5,397 nucleotides of DNA. Origin: Rhodospirillales bacterium (GTDB taxonomy: Bacteria > Pseudomonadota > Alphaproteobacteria > Acetobacterales > Acetobacteraceae). The stretch is taken from the NCBI GenBank assembly GCA_025352915.1, contig JANXSA010000099.1, positions 1 to 5,397 of the forward strand. Reading direction: 5' to 3'. The position numbers and the translations under genes were made by a program. Below, one piece after another: positions 1-5,397 of this stretch. The stretch's first letter is position 1, and every line of letters starts with the position of its first letter. The notes below the pieces were generated by a model. The model ran no database searches. It was not told the origin of the DNA and saw nothing but the letters and a program-made list of their open reading frames with translations.

Positions 1-607
1 ATACCGCGGAGGTGGCGACCACCGGCGTGTCCGGCCTGGCGCACCTGTTTCACCGCAATATCGAGCCGCGATTGTTCCTCACGCTGGCGGTTGCCGGCAT
101 GGCGGGCGGGGTGGCTGGGGCGTGGGTGCTGTCGAATATCGATGGCCGGGCGATCCGTCCGTTCATTGCCGGCTACCTGCTGCTGGTCGGGCTGCTGATC
201 CTGTTGAAGGCCAGCCGGAAGGCGCCAGCCCAGGATGCGCCGCCGCGCGGTATTGTGGCACCGCTCGGCCTGGTGGGCGGATTTCTCGACGCGATCGGCG
301 GCGGCGGCTGGGGCCCGATCGTCACCACCACGCTGATCGGCTCCGGCCACGCGCCGCGCCGCGCCGCGCGATCGGCTCGGTCAATGCGGCGGAGTTCTTT
401 GTCACCGTCGCCATCAGCACGACATTCCTGCTCGAACTGGGGCTCCAGCACCTGACGACGATCGCCTGCCTGGTGGCCGGCGGCGTGCTGGCGGCACCGT
501 TCGGCGCGATCCTGGTGCGTCACTTGCGGCCGCGCGTATTGATGGCGGCGGTCGGGATGCTGGTCTGTGCGCTATCGGCGATCCAGCTGGTGCAGGCGCT
601 GGGCTAG
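1..607 (+). pseudogene. TauE/SafE-family membrane permease, 5'-partial and frameshifted
   Basis: This is a sulfite/organosulfonate exporter-type permease (TauE/SafE family) of the inner membrane. The exact substrate cannot be read from sequence. The reading frame enters from outside the window (codons from position 3) and runs through hydrophobic segments to the family's second-half motif, GGFLDAIGGGGWGPIVTTT, around 276-332. It then carries on into a wrong frame and stops at 453-455. The rest of the family pattern, AIGSVNAAEFFVTVAIS followed by two more hydrophobic helices, lies in another frame from about 368 to the TAG at 605-607. Removing five bases at the GCGCC repeat (351-365) joins the two halves into HAPRRAIGSVN, the expected family sequence. 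The repaired visible part is about 199 residues; family members are usually about 250, so roughly 50 N-terminal residues lie to the left. A GTG at 12 is an internal Val codon, not a start. The gene is either truly inactivated or the assembly is wrong here. Confidence 0.88.
351..365. repeat. Tandem GCGCC pentamer x3 at the permease frameshift
   Basis: Three perfect head-to-tail copies of GCGCC (351-355, 356-360, 361-365) are followed by the near-copy GCGCG. With two copies the permease frame stays open across this point; the third copy shifts the frame by five bases. This fits slipped-strand duplication, or a sequencing or assembly error in a very GC-rich run. Three copies is short for a true phase-variable repeat. 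Confidence 0.85.
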
Positions 608-2241
608 CCGAGCCGGTCGAAGACCACGTTGCCGCCGAGGATGGTCATGTCGGCCTTGGTGGCCAGAAGCTCCTCCGGGGTGGCGGTGAAGATATCGCGC
701 GACAGGATGGCGATGTCCGCCAGTTGGCCGGGCACCAGGCGGCCGCGCGTGGCTTCGGCGAACTGGGTGTAGGCGCCGGCCCAGGTATAGGCGTGCATCG
801 CCTCGGCCATGCTGATTGCCTGGTCCGGGCCGAGGATGGTGCCGTGGCGGGTGGCGCGGGTGATCATGGCGTGGATGTTCGGCATGGCGCTGGTGTCGGA
901 AACCGGGGCGTCGGAGCCGGCGGCGGGGTGCATGCCGGCCTCGATCCAGGACCGCATCGGGTTGGCGGCCTCGGCGCGGGCGCGGCCGAGATTCTGGACG
1001 TACATGTCGCCGAACTCGTGCATGAAGATCATCTGCGGCACCGCCTCGATGCCGCGCGCCGCCATCCGGCCGATCTGGTCCGGGCGGACGAACTCGCAAT
1101 GCTCGATGCGGTGGCGCCGGCCGGCCAGGGGATGGGCGGCGCTGTCCATTGCTTCGAAGCCGGACAGGGTGGTTTCGATGCCGGCGTCGCCGATGGCGTG
1201 GATGGCGAGTTGCCAGCCCTGGCGATGATACTTTGCCAACAGGCCGTGGAACTGCTCCTGCGGGAAGATGAACATGCCATTGCCGGGCGCCTCGTTACGT
1301 GGCTGATCCCCTTGGGGTTCGTAGGGCTGGCTCATCGCGGCGGTGCGGCCGCCGGCGGAACCATCGGCGAAAACCTTCATCGCACCCCAGCGCAGCATGT
1401 CGTCGCCGTCCATCGGGCGGATGCCGCCCGCCCAGACTTCGTCGGCGATGCCGTCCGGGTTGCCGGCGAGACAGGCCCAGACGCGGACCGGCAAGCGGTC
1501 GGAGGCCTGGGCGGTATGGTAGGCGTCGACCTCGCTTATGCCGGCGACCATGCCGACATTGGCGTCCATCACAGCGGTGAAGCCCTGCGAGAGCATGTGG
1601 CACCCTGCCCGCTCGATGGCGTCGACCAGCTGGGCGTCGGTCGGCTTGGCGATGTGGGCGCGCACCAGGCGGATGGCGCTTTCATGCAGCACGCCGTTGG
1701 CGCGGCCCTCGCGGCGTTCGATGGCGCCGCCGGGCGGGTTCGGGGTGTCGTCGGTGATGCCGGCGATGGCCAGCGCGCTGCGGCTGGCGATGGCGGCGTG
1801 GCCGCAGGTGCGCACGGCCAGGACCGGGTGGCCGGGGGCGGCGGATTCGAGCTCGTCGGCGGTGGGGTAGCGGTTCTCGCGCAACTCGGTGTCGTCCCAG
1901 CCGCGGCCGATGATCCAGCCGCCGGGCGGCGCGGTGCGCGCGGCCTCGCGGATGCGGGCGAGCAGGGCATCGAGGCTGTTGACCTCGGGGGCGCGCAGGT
2001 TGACCTGGCCCATGCCGAGGCCCATCGGCAGCAGATGCTGGTGGCTGTCGTTGAAGGCGGGCACGGCGAGGCGGCCGGCCAGATCGATGCGCCGTGTGCC
2101 GGGGCCGGCCAAGGCGACGACGGCGTCATGCGATCCCGCGGCAACCACGCGGCCGCCATGGATCGCGACTGCCTCGGCGAAGCCCGCGCGCAGGCCGCGC
2201 CAGATGCGGCCGCCGGAGATCAGGGTATCGGCGTAGCTCAT
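604..2241 (-). CDS. Metal-dependent amidohydrolase, YtcJ-like (amidohydrolase family 3)
   Basis: This is a cytoplasmic amidohydrolase-superfamily enzyme of 545 residues, the usual size for the YtcJ/NfdA-like group. It probably hydrolyses an amide, formamide or related C-N bond; the substrate is unknown. No signal peptide is visible. Motifs in order: an N-terminal beta-sandwich strand set; NDSHQH (64-69) supplying the HxH metal ligands H67 and H69; MKVFADGSAGGRTAAM (288-303), the family lysine segment with K289; AIHAIGD (346-352) with H348; HRIEHCEF (377-384) with H381; AAGSDAPV (440-447) with the catalytic aspartate D444; and a C-terminal LADIAIL strand (507-513). All key residues are present. 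I chose the ATG at 2241 because GAGAGGAA lies about 8 bases upstream and the protein starts with the typical ADTLISGGRI strand. A TTG at 2295 would add 18 residues with no family character. The 3' end overlaps the permease stop by 4 bp in convergent orientation. It appears monocistronic. Confidence 0.93.
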   Translation of the reverse strand: MSYADTLISGGRIWRGLRAGFAEAVAIHGGRVVAAGSHDAVVALAGPGTRRIDLAGRLAVPAFNDSHQHLLPMGLGMGQVNLRAPEVNSLDALLARIREAARTAPPGGWIIGRGWDDTELRENRYPTADELESAAPGHPVLAVRTCGHAAIASRSALAIAGITDDTPNPPGGAIERREGRANGVLHESAIRLVRAHIAKPTDAQLVDAIERAGCHMLSQGFTAVMDANVGMVAGISEVDAYHTAQASDRLPVRVWACLAGNPDGIADEVWAGGIRPMDGDDMLRWGAMKVFADGSAGGRTAAMSQPYEPQGDQPRNEAPGNGMFIFPQEQFHGLLAKYHRQGWQLAIHAIGDAGIETTLSGFEAMDSAAHPLAGRRHRIEHCEFVRPDQIGRMAARGIEAVPQMIFMHEFGDMYVQNLGRARAEAANPMRSWIEAGMHPAAGSDAPVSDTSAMPNIHAMITRATRHGTILGPDQAISMAEAMHAYTWAGAYTQFAEATRGRLVPGQLADIAILSRDIFTATPEELLATKADMTILGGNVVFDRLG

Positions 2242-2345
2242 GGCGCATTTCCTCTCGACAGCCTGCGGTGTGCTGCCGCCGACGGGCAACGTCAAGCCTG
2301 GGACGGGGGCTGCCCAGATGGCACGGCGGGCGCTACCATTGCCCC
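2242..2345. promoter_or_regulatory. Divergent intergenic region, amidohydrolase / yqhA
   Basis: These 104 bp separate two diverging genes, so promoters for both must lie here or inside the neighbouring coding sequence. On the minus strand a TTGACG at 2295-2290 matches a -35 element at 5 of 6 bases, but no good -10 follows 16-18 bases later. On the plus strand TACCAT (2334-2339) matches TATAAT at 4 of 6 and ends 6 bases before the yqhA ATG, with only a poor -35 upstream. No clear operator palindrome was seen. The region is certain; the individual promoter elements are weak guesses. Confidence 0.4.
2248..2256 (-). promoter_or_regulatory. Ribosome binding site of the amidohydrolase
   Basis: Read on the minus strand this is GAGAGGAAA, with AGGA placed 8 bases before the ATG at 2241. 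It is the best Shine-Dalgarno sequence in the window and settles the start in favour of 2241 over the upstream TTG at 2295. Confidence 0.7.
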
Positions 2346-2834
2346 ATGGAACGCCTGATCGAATCCCTCCTCCTCGGCACGCGCTGGCTGTTGCTGCCGC
2401 TCTACGTTGCGTTGATCGTTTCGGTGGTGGCGATCTACGTCATGGTCGGGCGCGAGTTGTTCCACCTGTTCAGCCAGATCCTGACCATCCCGGAATCCGC
2501 AATGGTGCTGATTTTGCTTGCCATTCTGGACCTCTGCCTGATCGCTAACCTGTTGATGATGGTGGCGATCTCGTCCTATGAGAGCTTCATCTCGCGCATC
2601 CAGGTCGCCGACGAGACCACGAAACCGGAGTGGTTCGGCAAGCTGGACAGCGGCAACGTCAAGCTGAAGGTCTCGCTGTCGATCGTCATGATCTCGGCGA
2701 TCCACCTGCTGCGCGCGTTCATGATGGAGACGACGACCGAGCGGATGGTGATCTTGGCCGGCGTGCACATGGTGTTCGTAGCGTCCGCGGTGCTGCTGGC
2801 TTATGTGGACCAGATGCAGCGCAAGGCGCCTTGA
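2346..2834 (+). CDS. yqhA: UPF0114 (YqhA) family inner-membrane protein
   Basis: This is a small integral membrane protein of 162 residues, nearly the same length as E. coli YqhA (164). The family's biochemical role is not established. The N-terminus MERLIESLLLGTRWLLLPLY closely follows E. coli YqhA ([20 protein letters not shown]), which fixes the start at the ATG at 2346 even though the frame stays open well upstream. Four hydrophobic segments are visible at about 14-36, 52-76, 107-126 and 133-153. Between the second and third lies a conserved polar stretch, SYESFISR (77-84), then WFGKLDSGNVKLKVS (96-110). The third helix contains the family signature AIHLLRAFM (118-126), and the C-terminus ends YVDQMQRK. 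No Shine-Dalgarno sequence precedes the ATG; a weak -10-like box sits 6 bases upstream, so leaderless expression is possible. It diverges from the amidohydrolase and converges on ghrA with a 4-bp gap. Confidence 0.92.
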   Translation: MERLIESLLLGTRWLLLPLYVALIVSVVAIYVMVGRELFHLFSQILTIPESAMVLILLAILDLCLIANLLMMVAISSYESFISRIQVADETTKPEWFGKLDSGNVKLKVSLSIVMISAIHLLRAFMMETTTERMVILAGVHMVFVASAVLLAYVDQMQRKAP

Positions 2835-2838
2835 CCGG

Positions 2839-3780
2839 CTAATAGCCTCGCTGAGGCTGGTACAGGTTCGGCAACGCCTCGCCGCGTTCATGCGCCAGGA
2901 TCGCCTGTGCCACGTAGCGGCTGCGCTCCCGCTTGGTGTCGAAGGCGGCGTTGTGCGGGGTCATGATGATGCGCGGGTGCTTCCAGACCGCGTGGCCGGC
3001 CGGCGGCGGTTCGGGGTCGAACACGTCCAGGAAGGCGCCGTGTAAATGGCCGGTGTCGAGTGCGGCGATCAGGTCGACCAGCACCAGCTGCGGGCCGCGC
3101 CCGGCATTCACCACGCCGGCGCCTTTGGGCATCCGCGCGAAGGTCCGGGCGTTCATGATCCCCTTGGTCGCCGCCGTGTCGGGCAGCATCATCACCAGCA
3201 TGTCGGTGCGGGCCAGGAATTCGTCCAGCTCCGCCATGCCGGCGAAGCTTTCAACGCCCGCGATGGCCTTGCGCGAAGCCGACCAGCCGGCCACCGGGAA
3301 GCCGAAGGACTGCATCATCGTGGCGGTGACGCGGCCGAGATTGCCCAGGCCCATGATCCCCGCCCGGACATCTGGCGCGATCGGCTCGGGGTCGAACTGG
3401 TCCCACTTCGTGGCCTGTTGCCCGGCGATGTTGCGCGGCAGGTCCTTCATCAGGGCGAGTGCGCCGAGGATGGCGTATTCGCCCATGCGCCGGGCGAAGC
3501 CGTCGGTGAACATGCGCACCAACGGCAGGTGCTTCGGCCAGGTCGGGTCGGCGACGATGTGCTCCACCCCGGCGCCGGGGCTGAAGATGGCGCGCAGATT
3601 GGTCATCCGCGCCAGGCGTCCGGGATCGCGGCCCCAGAGCAGGGCGTAGCTGACCTGGGCCGGGTCGAGTGCCGCGTCGTCCCAGTGGCGGACCTCGATA
3701 TGCGGGGCGAACTCGGCGAAATAGCCCTGGTATTCCGGCAGCGAGCCGGGGCCGCCATGGCGGATGGCAAGGATGGTCAC
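2839..3780 (-). CDS. ghrA: Glyoxylate/hydroxypyruvate reductase A (D-2-hydroxyacid dehydrogenase family)
   Basis: This cytoplasmic NAD(P)H-dependent reductase is expected to convert glyoxylate to glycolate and hydroxypyruvate to D-glycerate. It has 313 residues against 312 in E. coli GhrA and shares the C-terminal RGY. The split substrate domain (about 1-105 and the C-terminal tail) surrounds a Rossmann domain. Visible motifs are the dinucleotide loop GLGNLG (144-149), then WSASRK (166-171) after the second strand. There, basic and small polar residues replace the acidic residue typical of NAD-specific enzymes, which favours NADPH. The catalytic triad is complete: R228 in NAGRG, E257 in LDVFDPEP and H276 in MTPHNA. 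The start is a GTG at 3780 with AAGGGG ten bases upstream. It lies 33 bp downstream of the MATE gene on the same strand, so the two are probably one operon. Another 2-hydroxyacid dehydrogenase activity is possible, but the GhrA subgroup is clear. Confidence 0.93.
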   Translation of the reverse strand: MTILAIRHGGPGSLPEYQGYFAEFAPHIEVRHWDDAALDPAQVSYALLWGRDPGRLARMTNLRAIFSPGAGVEHIVADPTWPKHLPLVRMFTDGFARRMGEYAILGALALMKDLPRNIAGQQATKWDQFDPEPIAPDVRAGIMGLGNLGRVTATMMQSFGFPVAGWSASRKAIAGVESFAGMAELDEFLARTDMLVMMLPDTAATKGIMNARTFARMPKGAGVVNAGRGPQLVLVDLIAALDTGHLHGAFLDVFDPEPPPAGHAVWKHPRIIMTPHNAAFDTKRERSRYVAQAILAHERGEALPNLYQPQRGY

Positions 3781-3790
3781 GGTGGTCAGG

Positions 3791-3796
3791 CCCCTT
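3791..3796 (-). promoter_or_regulatory. Ribosome binding site of ghrA
   Basis: Read on the minus strand this is AAGGGG, ten bases before the GTG start at 3780. It lies in the 33-bp gap after the MATE stop codon. The gap has no terminator-like hairpin, which supports read-through from the transporter gene into ghrA. Confidence 0.55.
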
Positions 3797-3813
3797 GTGT
3801 ATGTGCGTGCAGC

Positions 3814-5190
3814 CTAAACGGCGGCGGCCAGCATCGCCAACGGCCGGCGCGAGCGCAGGTGAAAACGCAGGGTCAGCAGCAGGGCGGCACAGGACAGCCC
3901 GGCGATCAGCCCGAACCACATGCCGGAAATTCCCAGTCCGCCCGGAAAGGTCAGCAGCCAGCCGGCGGGCATGCCGATGCCCCAGTACGAGAAGGCAGCG
4001 ATGAACATCGGGATGCGCGTGTCCTTCAGCCCGCGCAGCGCGCCCATCGAGGCGACCTGGACCCCATCGGATAGCTGGAACAACGCCGCCACCGTCAGCA
4101 GCGCCGCGGCGCCGGCGATCAGCGCGGGGTCGGTGGTGTAGAGTGCCGCGATCTGGCCAGGTGCGAGCAGCATCAACGCCGCCGGCACGCTCTGGGTCAC
4201 CAGGGCCGTCGCCACGCCAACCAGCCCGGCCCGGCGCATGCCAACGAGGTCGCCGCGGCCGATGGCATTGCCGACCCGCACCGTCACCGCCATCGACAGG
4301 CCGAGCGGCACCATGAAGCTCAAGGCTGCGACGTTCAGCGCGATCTGGTGGCTGCCGGCGGCGATCTCGCCAAAACCGGCCACCACCAGGGCGGCGGTGG
4401 CGAACACGGCAGCCTCCAGCACCACGCTGACCGACATCGGCGTGCCGACGCGCAACAGGCCCCGGATCGCCCCCCAGTCCGGTGCCGCGCCGCCGCCGCC
4501 CCAGCCGAGATCGCGCGTGGCGCGGCTGAAACGGACAAAGCCGAGATAGGCGAGTGCGGCCACCCACATCGCGATCAGGTTGGCCCAGGCGCAGCCCATC
4601 TCCGCCATCGGCGGAAACCCCAGCCGCCCATACATCATCGCCCAGCCCAGCGGCGCCAGCACCGCCAGCCCGAGCAGCCCGAAGCCCAGGCTGACCCGTG
4701 GCCGCGAAATGCCGTCGGTCAGCCCGCGGCAGGCACAGAACAACGCCACCGCCGGCGCGCTGAAACTCAGCACGCGGATGAAATCCACCGTGTCCGCAAC
4801 AATGTCCGGCGCAATGCCCAACCGCCCGAGCACCAGTGGCGCGCCCCACCACGCCACTTGCTGCATCAGCACGCCGACCGCCAGCGCCAGCCATACCGCC
4901 TGGCGGAACAGCCCCACCACCTCACGCCGCCGCCCGGCGCCGTCGAGCTGCGCCACCCCCGGCGGCAGCGCCATCATCAAGCCGACGATCGCCATCAGCA
5001 CCACGCCCCAGGCATTGGTGCCGATCCCGACAATGGCCAGCACCCGCGCGCCCAGACGGCCCGCGAGCACGACATCGACGAGATGCTGCGAAAACAGCGC
5101 CAGCTGGCCGGCGATCAGCGGCAAGGCGAGAGCCAAAGTCTCGCGCAGGTCCTGCAACAGGACCGCGCGCCGATTGATTTGGAATGTCAT
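3814..5190 (-). CDS. MATE family efflux transporter, NorM-type
   Basis: This is an inner-membrane multidrug and toxic compound extrusion antiporter that would export cationic drugs or metabolites in exchange for Na+ or H+. Its 458 residues match NorM/MdtK (about 457). Twelve hydrophobic segments form two six-helix lobes, roughly 15-218 and 247-441. They are joined by a glycine-rich cytoplasmic linker, GWGGGG (229-234). Residues important in studied NorM proteins are in place: D39 in LVDVVLAG, E259 in SVVLEAAVFA (the position of E255 in Vibrio NorM) and D375 in FQLSDGVQV (the position of D371). Other family hallmarks are PPGVAQLDGAGRR (76-88), GSHQIALN (279-286), VTVRVGNAIGRG (302-313) and RGLKDTR (386-392). 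The ATG at 5190 gives a normal N-terminus but has no Shine-Dalgarno sequence, and a GC-rich hairpin lies ten bases upstream. It is probably the first gene of an operon with ghrA. The substrate cannot be predicted. Confidence 0.93.
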   Translation of the reverse strand: MTFQINRRAVLLQDLRETLALALPLIAGQLALFSQHLVDVVLAGRLGARVLAIVGIGTNAWGVVLMAIVGLMMALPPGVAQLDGAGRRREVVGLFRQAVWLALAVGVLMQQVAWWGAPLVLGRLGIAPDIVADTVDFIRVLSFSAPAVALFCACRGLTDGISRPRVSLGFGLLGLAVLAPLGWAMMYGRLGFPPMAEMGCAWANLIAMWVAALAYLGFVRFSRATRDLGWGGGGAAPDWGAIRGLLRVGTPMSVSVVLEAAVFATAALVVAGFGEIAAGSHQIALNVAALSFMVPLGLSMAVTVRVGNAIGRGDLVGMRRAGLVGVATALVTQSVPAALMLLAPGQIAALYTTDPALIAGAAALLTVAALFQLSDGVQVASMGALRGLKDTRIPMFIAAFSYWGIGMPAGWLLTFPGGLGISGMWFGLIAGLSCAALLLTLRFHLRSRRPLAMLAAAV

Positions 5191-5200
5191 AGGTCAGAAA

Positions 5201-5215
5201 GGGCCAGTGCGGCCC
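5201..5215 (-). repeat. Inverted repeat just upstream of the MATE start, terminator-like
   Basis: GGGCC and GGCCC form a 5-bp G/C stem around a 5-base loop. On the minus strand the second arm is followed by TTTCT, and the first arm is preceded at three bases by AAA. The hairpin therefore resembles a weak intrinsic terminator reading toward the MATE gene, ending only ten bases before its ATG. It could end an upstream minus-strand transcript, attenuate the transporter gene, or limit ribosome access. The T-tract is short and interrupted, so terminator function is uncertain. Confidence 0.4.
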
Positions 5216-5241
5216 ACCTTTACTCGGAAGAGGAGCGAAGT

Positions 5242-5258
5242 GGCCCTCGGCGAGGGCC
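5242..5258. repeat. Perfect 7-bp inverted repeat (GGCCCTC/GAGGGCC)
   Basis: Two 7-base arms (5242-5248 and 5252-5258) flank a 3-base loop, extendable by one G-U pair on the plus-strand RNA. The result is a very stable GC hairpin. No T-tract follows on either strand, so a simple intrinsic terminator is unlikely. It lies about 50 bases upstream of the MATE start codon and may be part of its leader or a dispersed intergenic repeat. Confidence 0.55.
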
Positions 5259-5273
5259 GGAAATCAGCGACGG

Positions 5274-5291
5274 CGCGCGAACAACCGCGCG
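5274..5291. repeat. 6-bp inverted repeat CGCGCG with AACAAC loop
   Basis: CGCGCG at 5274-5279 and again at 5286-5291 can pair around the loop AACAAC. It is the third GC-rich hairpin in the region upstream of the MATE gene. CGCGCG is self-complementary and common at this base composition, so chance is a real alternative. Confidence 0.35.
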
Positions 5292-5397
5292 GCGCAGCGT
5301 GCGTCGGTGCGGCGATGCGATACAGCCATGCTGGGGGACCCCTTCAGTATTGGCGCGCAAGATGCCGAAATCGCGGCGCCGGGGCAACCGGAGCATG

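Larger units (their letters stand above)
5191..5397. other. Non-coding upstream region of the MATE gene; no convincing gene
   Basis: No convincing gene is visible in these 207 bases. They hold three hairpins, described separately, and a run in which TGCG recurs every 8 bases (5300, 5308, 5316), a possible protein-binding site or chance. Three weak coding candidates touch the right edge. A plus-strand ATG at 5328 opens 23 codons (MLGDPFSIGAQDAEIAAPGQ...) with coding-like base use but no ribosome site. A minus-strand frame entering from the right ends ...HLARQY at a TGA (5344-5346). A minus-strand ATG at 5396 opens 58 arginine-rich codons ending at 5220-5222. None can be confirmed without the next bases. 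No clear sigma-70 promoter for the MATE gene was found. Confidence 0.5.

Noticed and set aside
2242..2295. A TTG start at 2295 for the amidohydrolase
   Set aside because: It adds 18 residues without family similarity and lacks a ribosome site, while the ATG at 2241 has a good one.
2094..2345. An upstream extension of the yqhA frame giving a 246-residue protein
   Set aside because: The extra 84 residues are arginine-rich, overlap the amidohydrolase on the other strand, and are absent from the YqhA family, whose N-terminus aligns at 2346.
724..2358. A 544-codon plus-strand open frame opposite the amidohydrolase
   Set aside because: It is antisense to a clearly conserved enzyme. Its composition is dominated by G, A, D, V and H, as expected from complementing GC-rich codons. 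It shows no family motifs and would run into yqhA.
3046..4074. A 342-codon plus-strand open frame
   Set aside because: It is antisense to ghrA and the end of the MATE gene, lacks motifs, and is explained by high GC at third positions.
3251..4894. A 547-codon minus-strand open frame spanning the MATE and ghrA genes
   Set aside because: It is an out-of-frame shadow crossing two genes with intact, motif-bearing frames. Its arginine- and glycine-rich composition matches no protein family I recognise.
5220..5396. A 58-codon minus-strand open frame upstream of the MATE gene
   Set aside because: It is arginine-rich, has no recognisable domain, and its end is translated from the hairpin region, so it is probably chance.
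1..5397. A search for a novel multi-gene system (defence, toxin-antitoxin, CRISPR, mobile element, biosynthetic cluster)
   Set aside because: Every sizeable gene belongs to a known family. No spaced repeats, transposase, integrase, small paired genes or attachment sites are present, and gene orientation alternates without a shared theme.

Overview
The window is GC-rich, gene-dense bacterial chromosome. The codon pattern (strong G/C at third positions, with long open shadow frames) and the protein subtypes suggest an alphaproteobacterium, perhaps in or near Rhodospirillales. That placement is an inference from protein style, not from a marker gene. There are no RNA genes, CRISPR arrays, insertion sequences or phage genes.

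Layout, left to right. (1) 1-607, plus: the C-terminal three quarters of a TauE/SafE-family membrane permease. It is cut by the window edge and broken by a frameshift at a triplicated GCGCC pentamer. (2) 604-2241, minus: a complete YtcJ-type metal-dependent amidohydrolase. It converges on the permease so tightly that one CTAG supplies both stop codons. (3) 2242-2345: a 104-bp divergent gap. (4) 2346-2834, plus: a four-helix inner-membrane protein of the UPF0114/YqhA family. (5) 2839-3780, minus: a GhrA-type glyoxylate/hydroxypyruvate reductase, converging on yqhA with 4 bp between stops. (6) 3814-5190, minus: a complete NorM-type MATE efflux transporter, 33 bp upstream of ghrA on the same strand and probably co-transcribed with it. 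(7) 5191-5397: a 207-bp stretch with no convincing gene. It contains three GC-rich inverted repeats just upstream of the transporter start.

Functionally this is a mosaic of housekeeping and accessory metabolism: a putative anion exporter, an amide or related hydrolase, a small membrane protein, a 2-oxoacid reductase and a drug/Na+ or H+ antiporter. I see no shared pathway and no sign of a defence system or other novel multi-gene system. The points most worth checking are the permease frameshift, the hairpin-rich leader of the MATE gene, which lacks a Shine-Dalgarno sequence, and the possibly leaderless start of yqhA.
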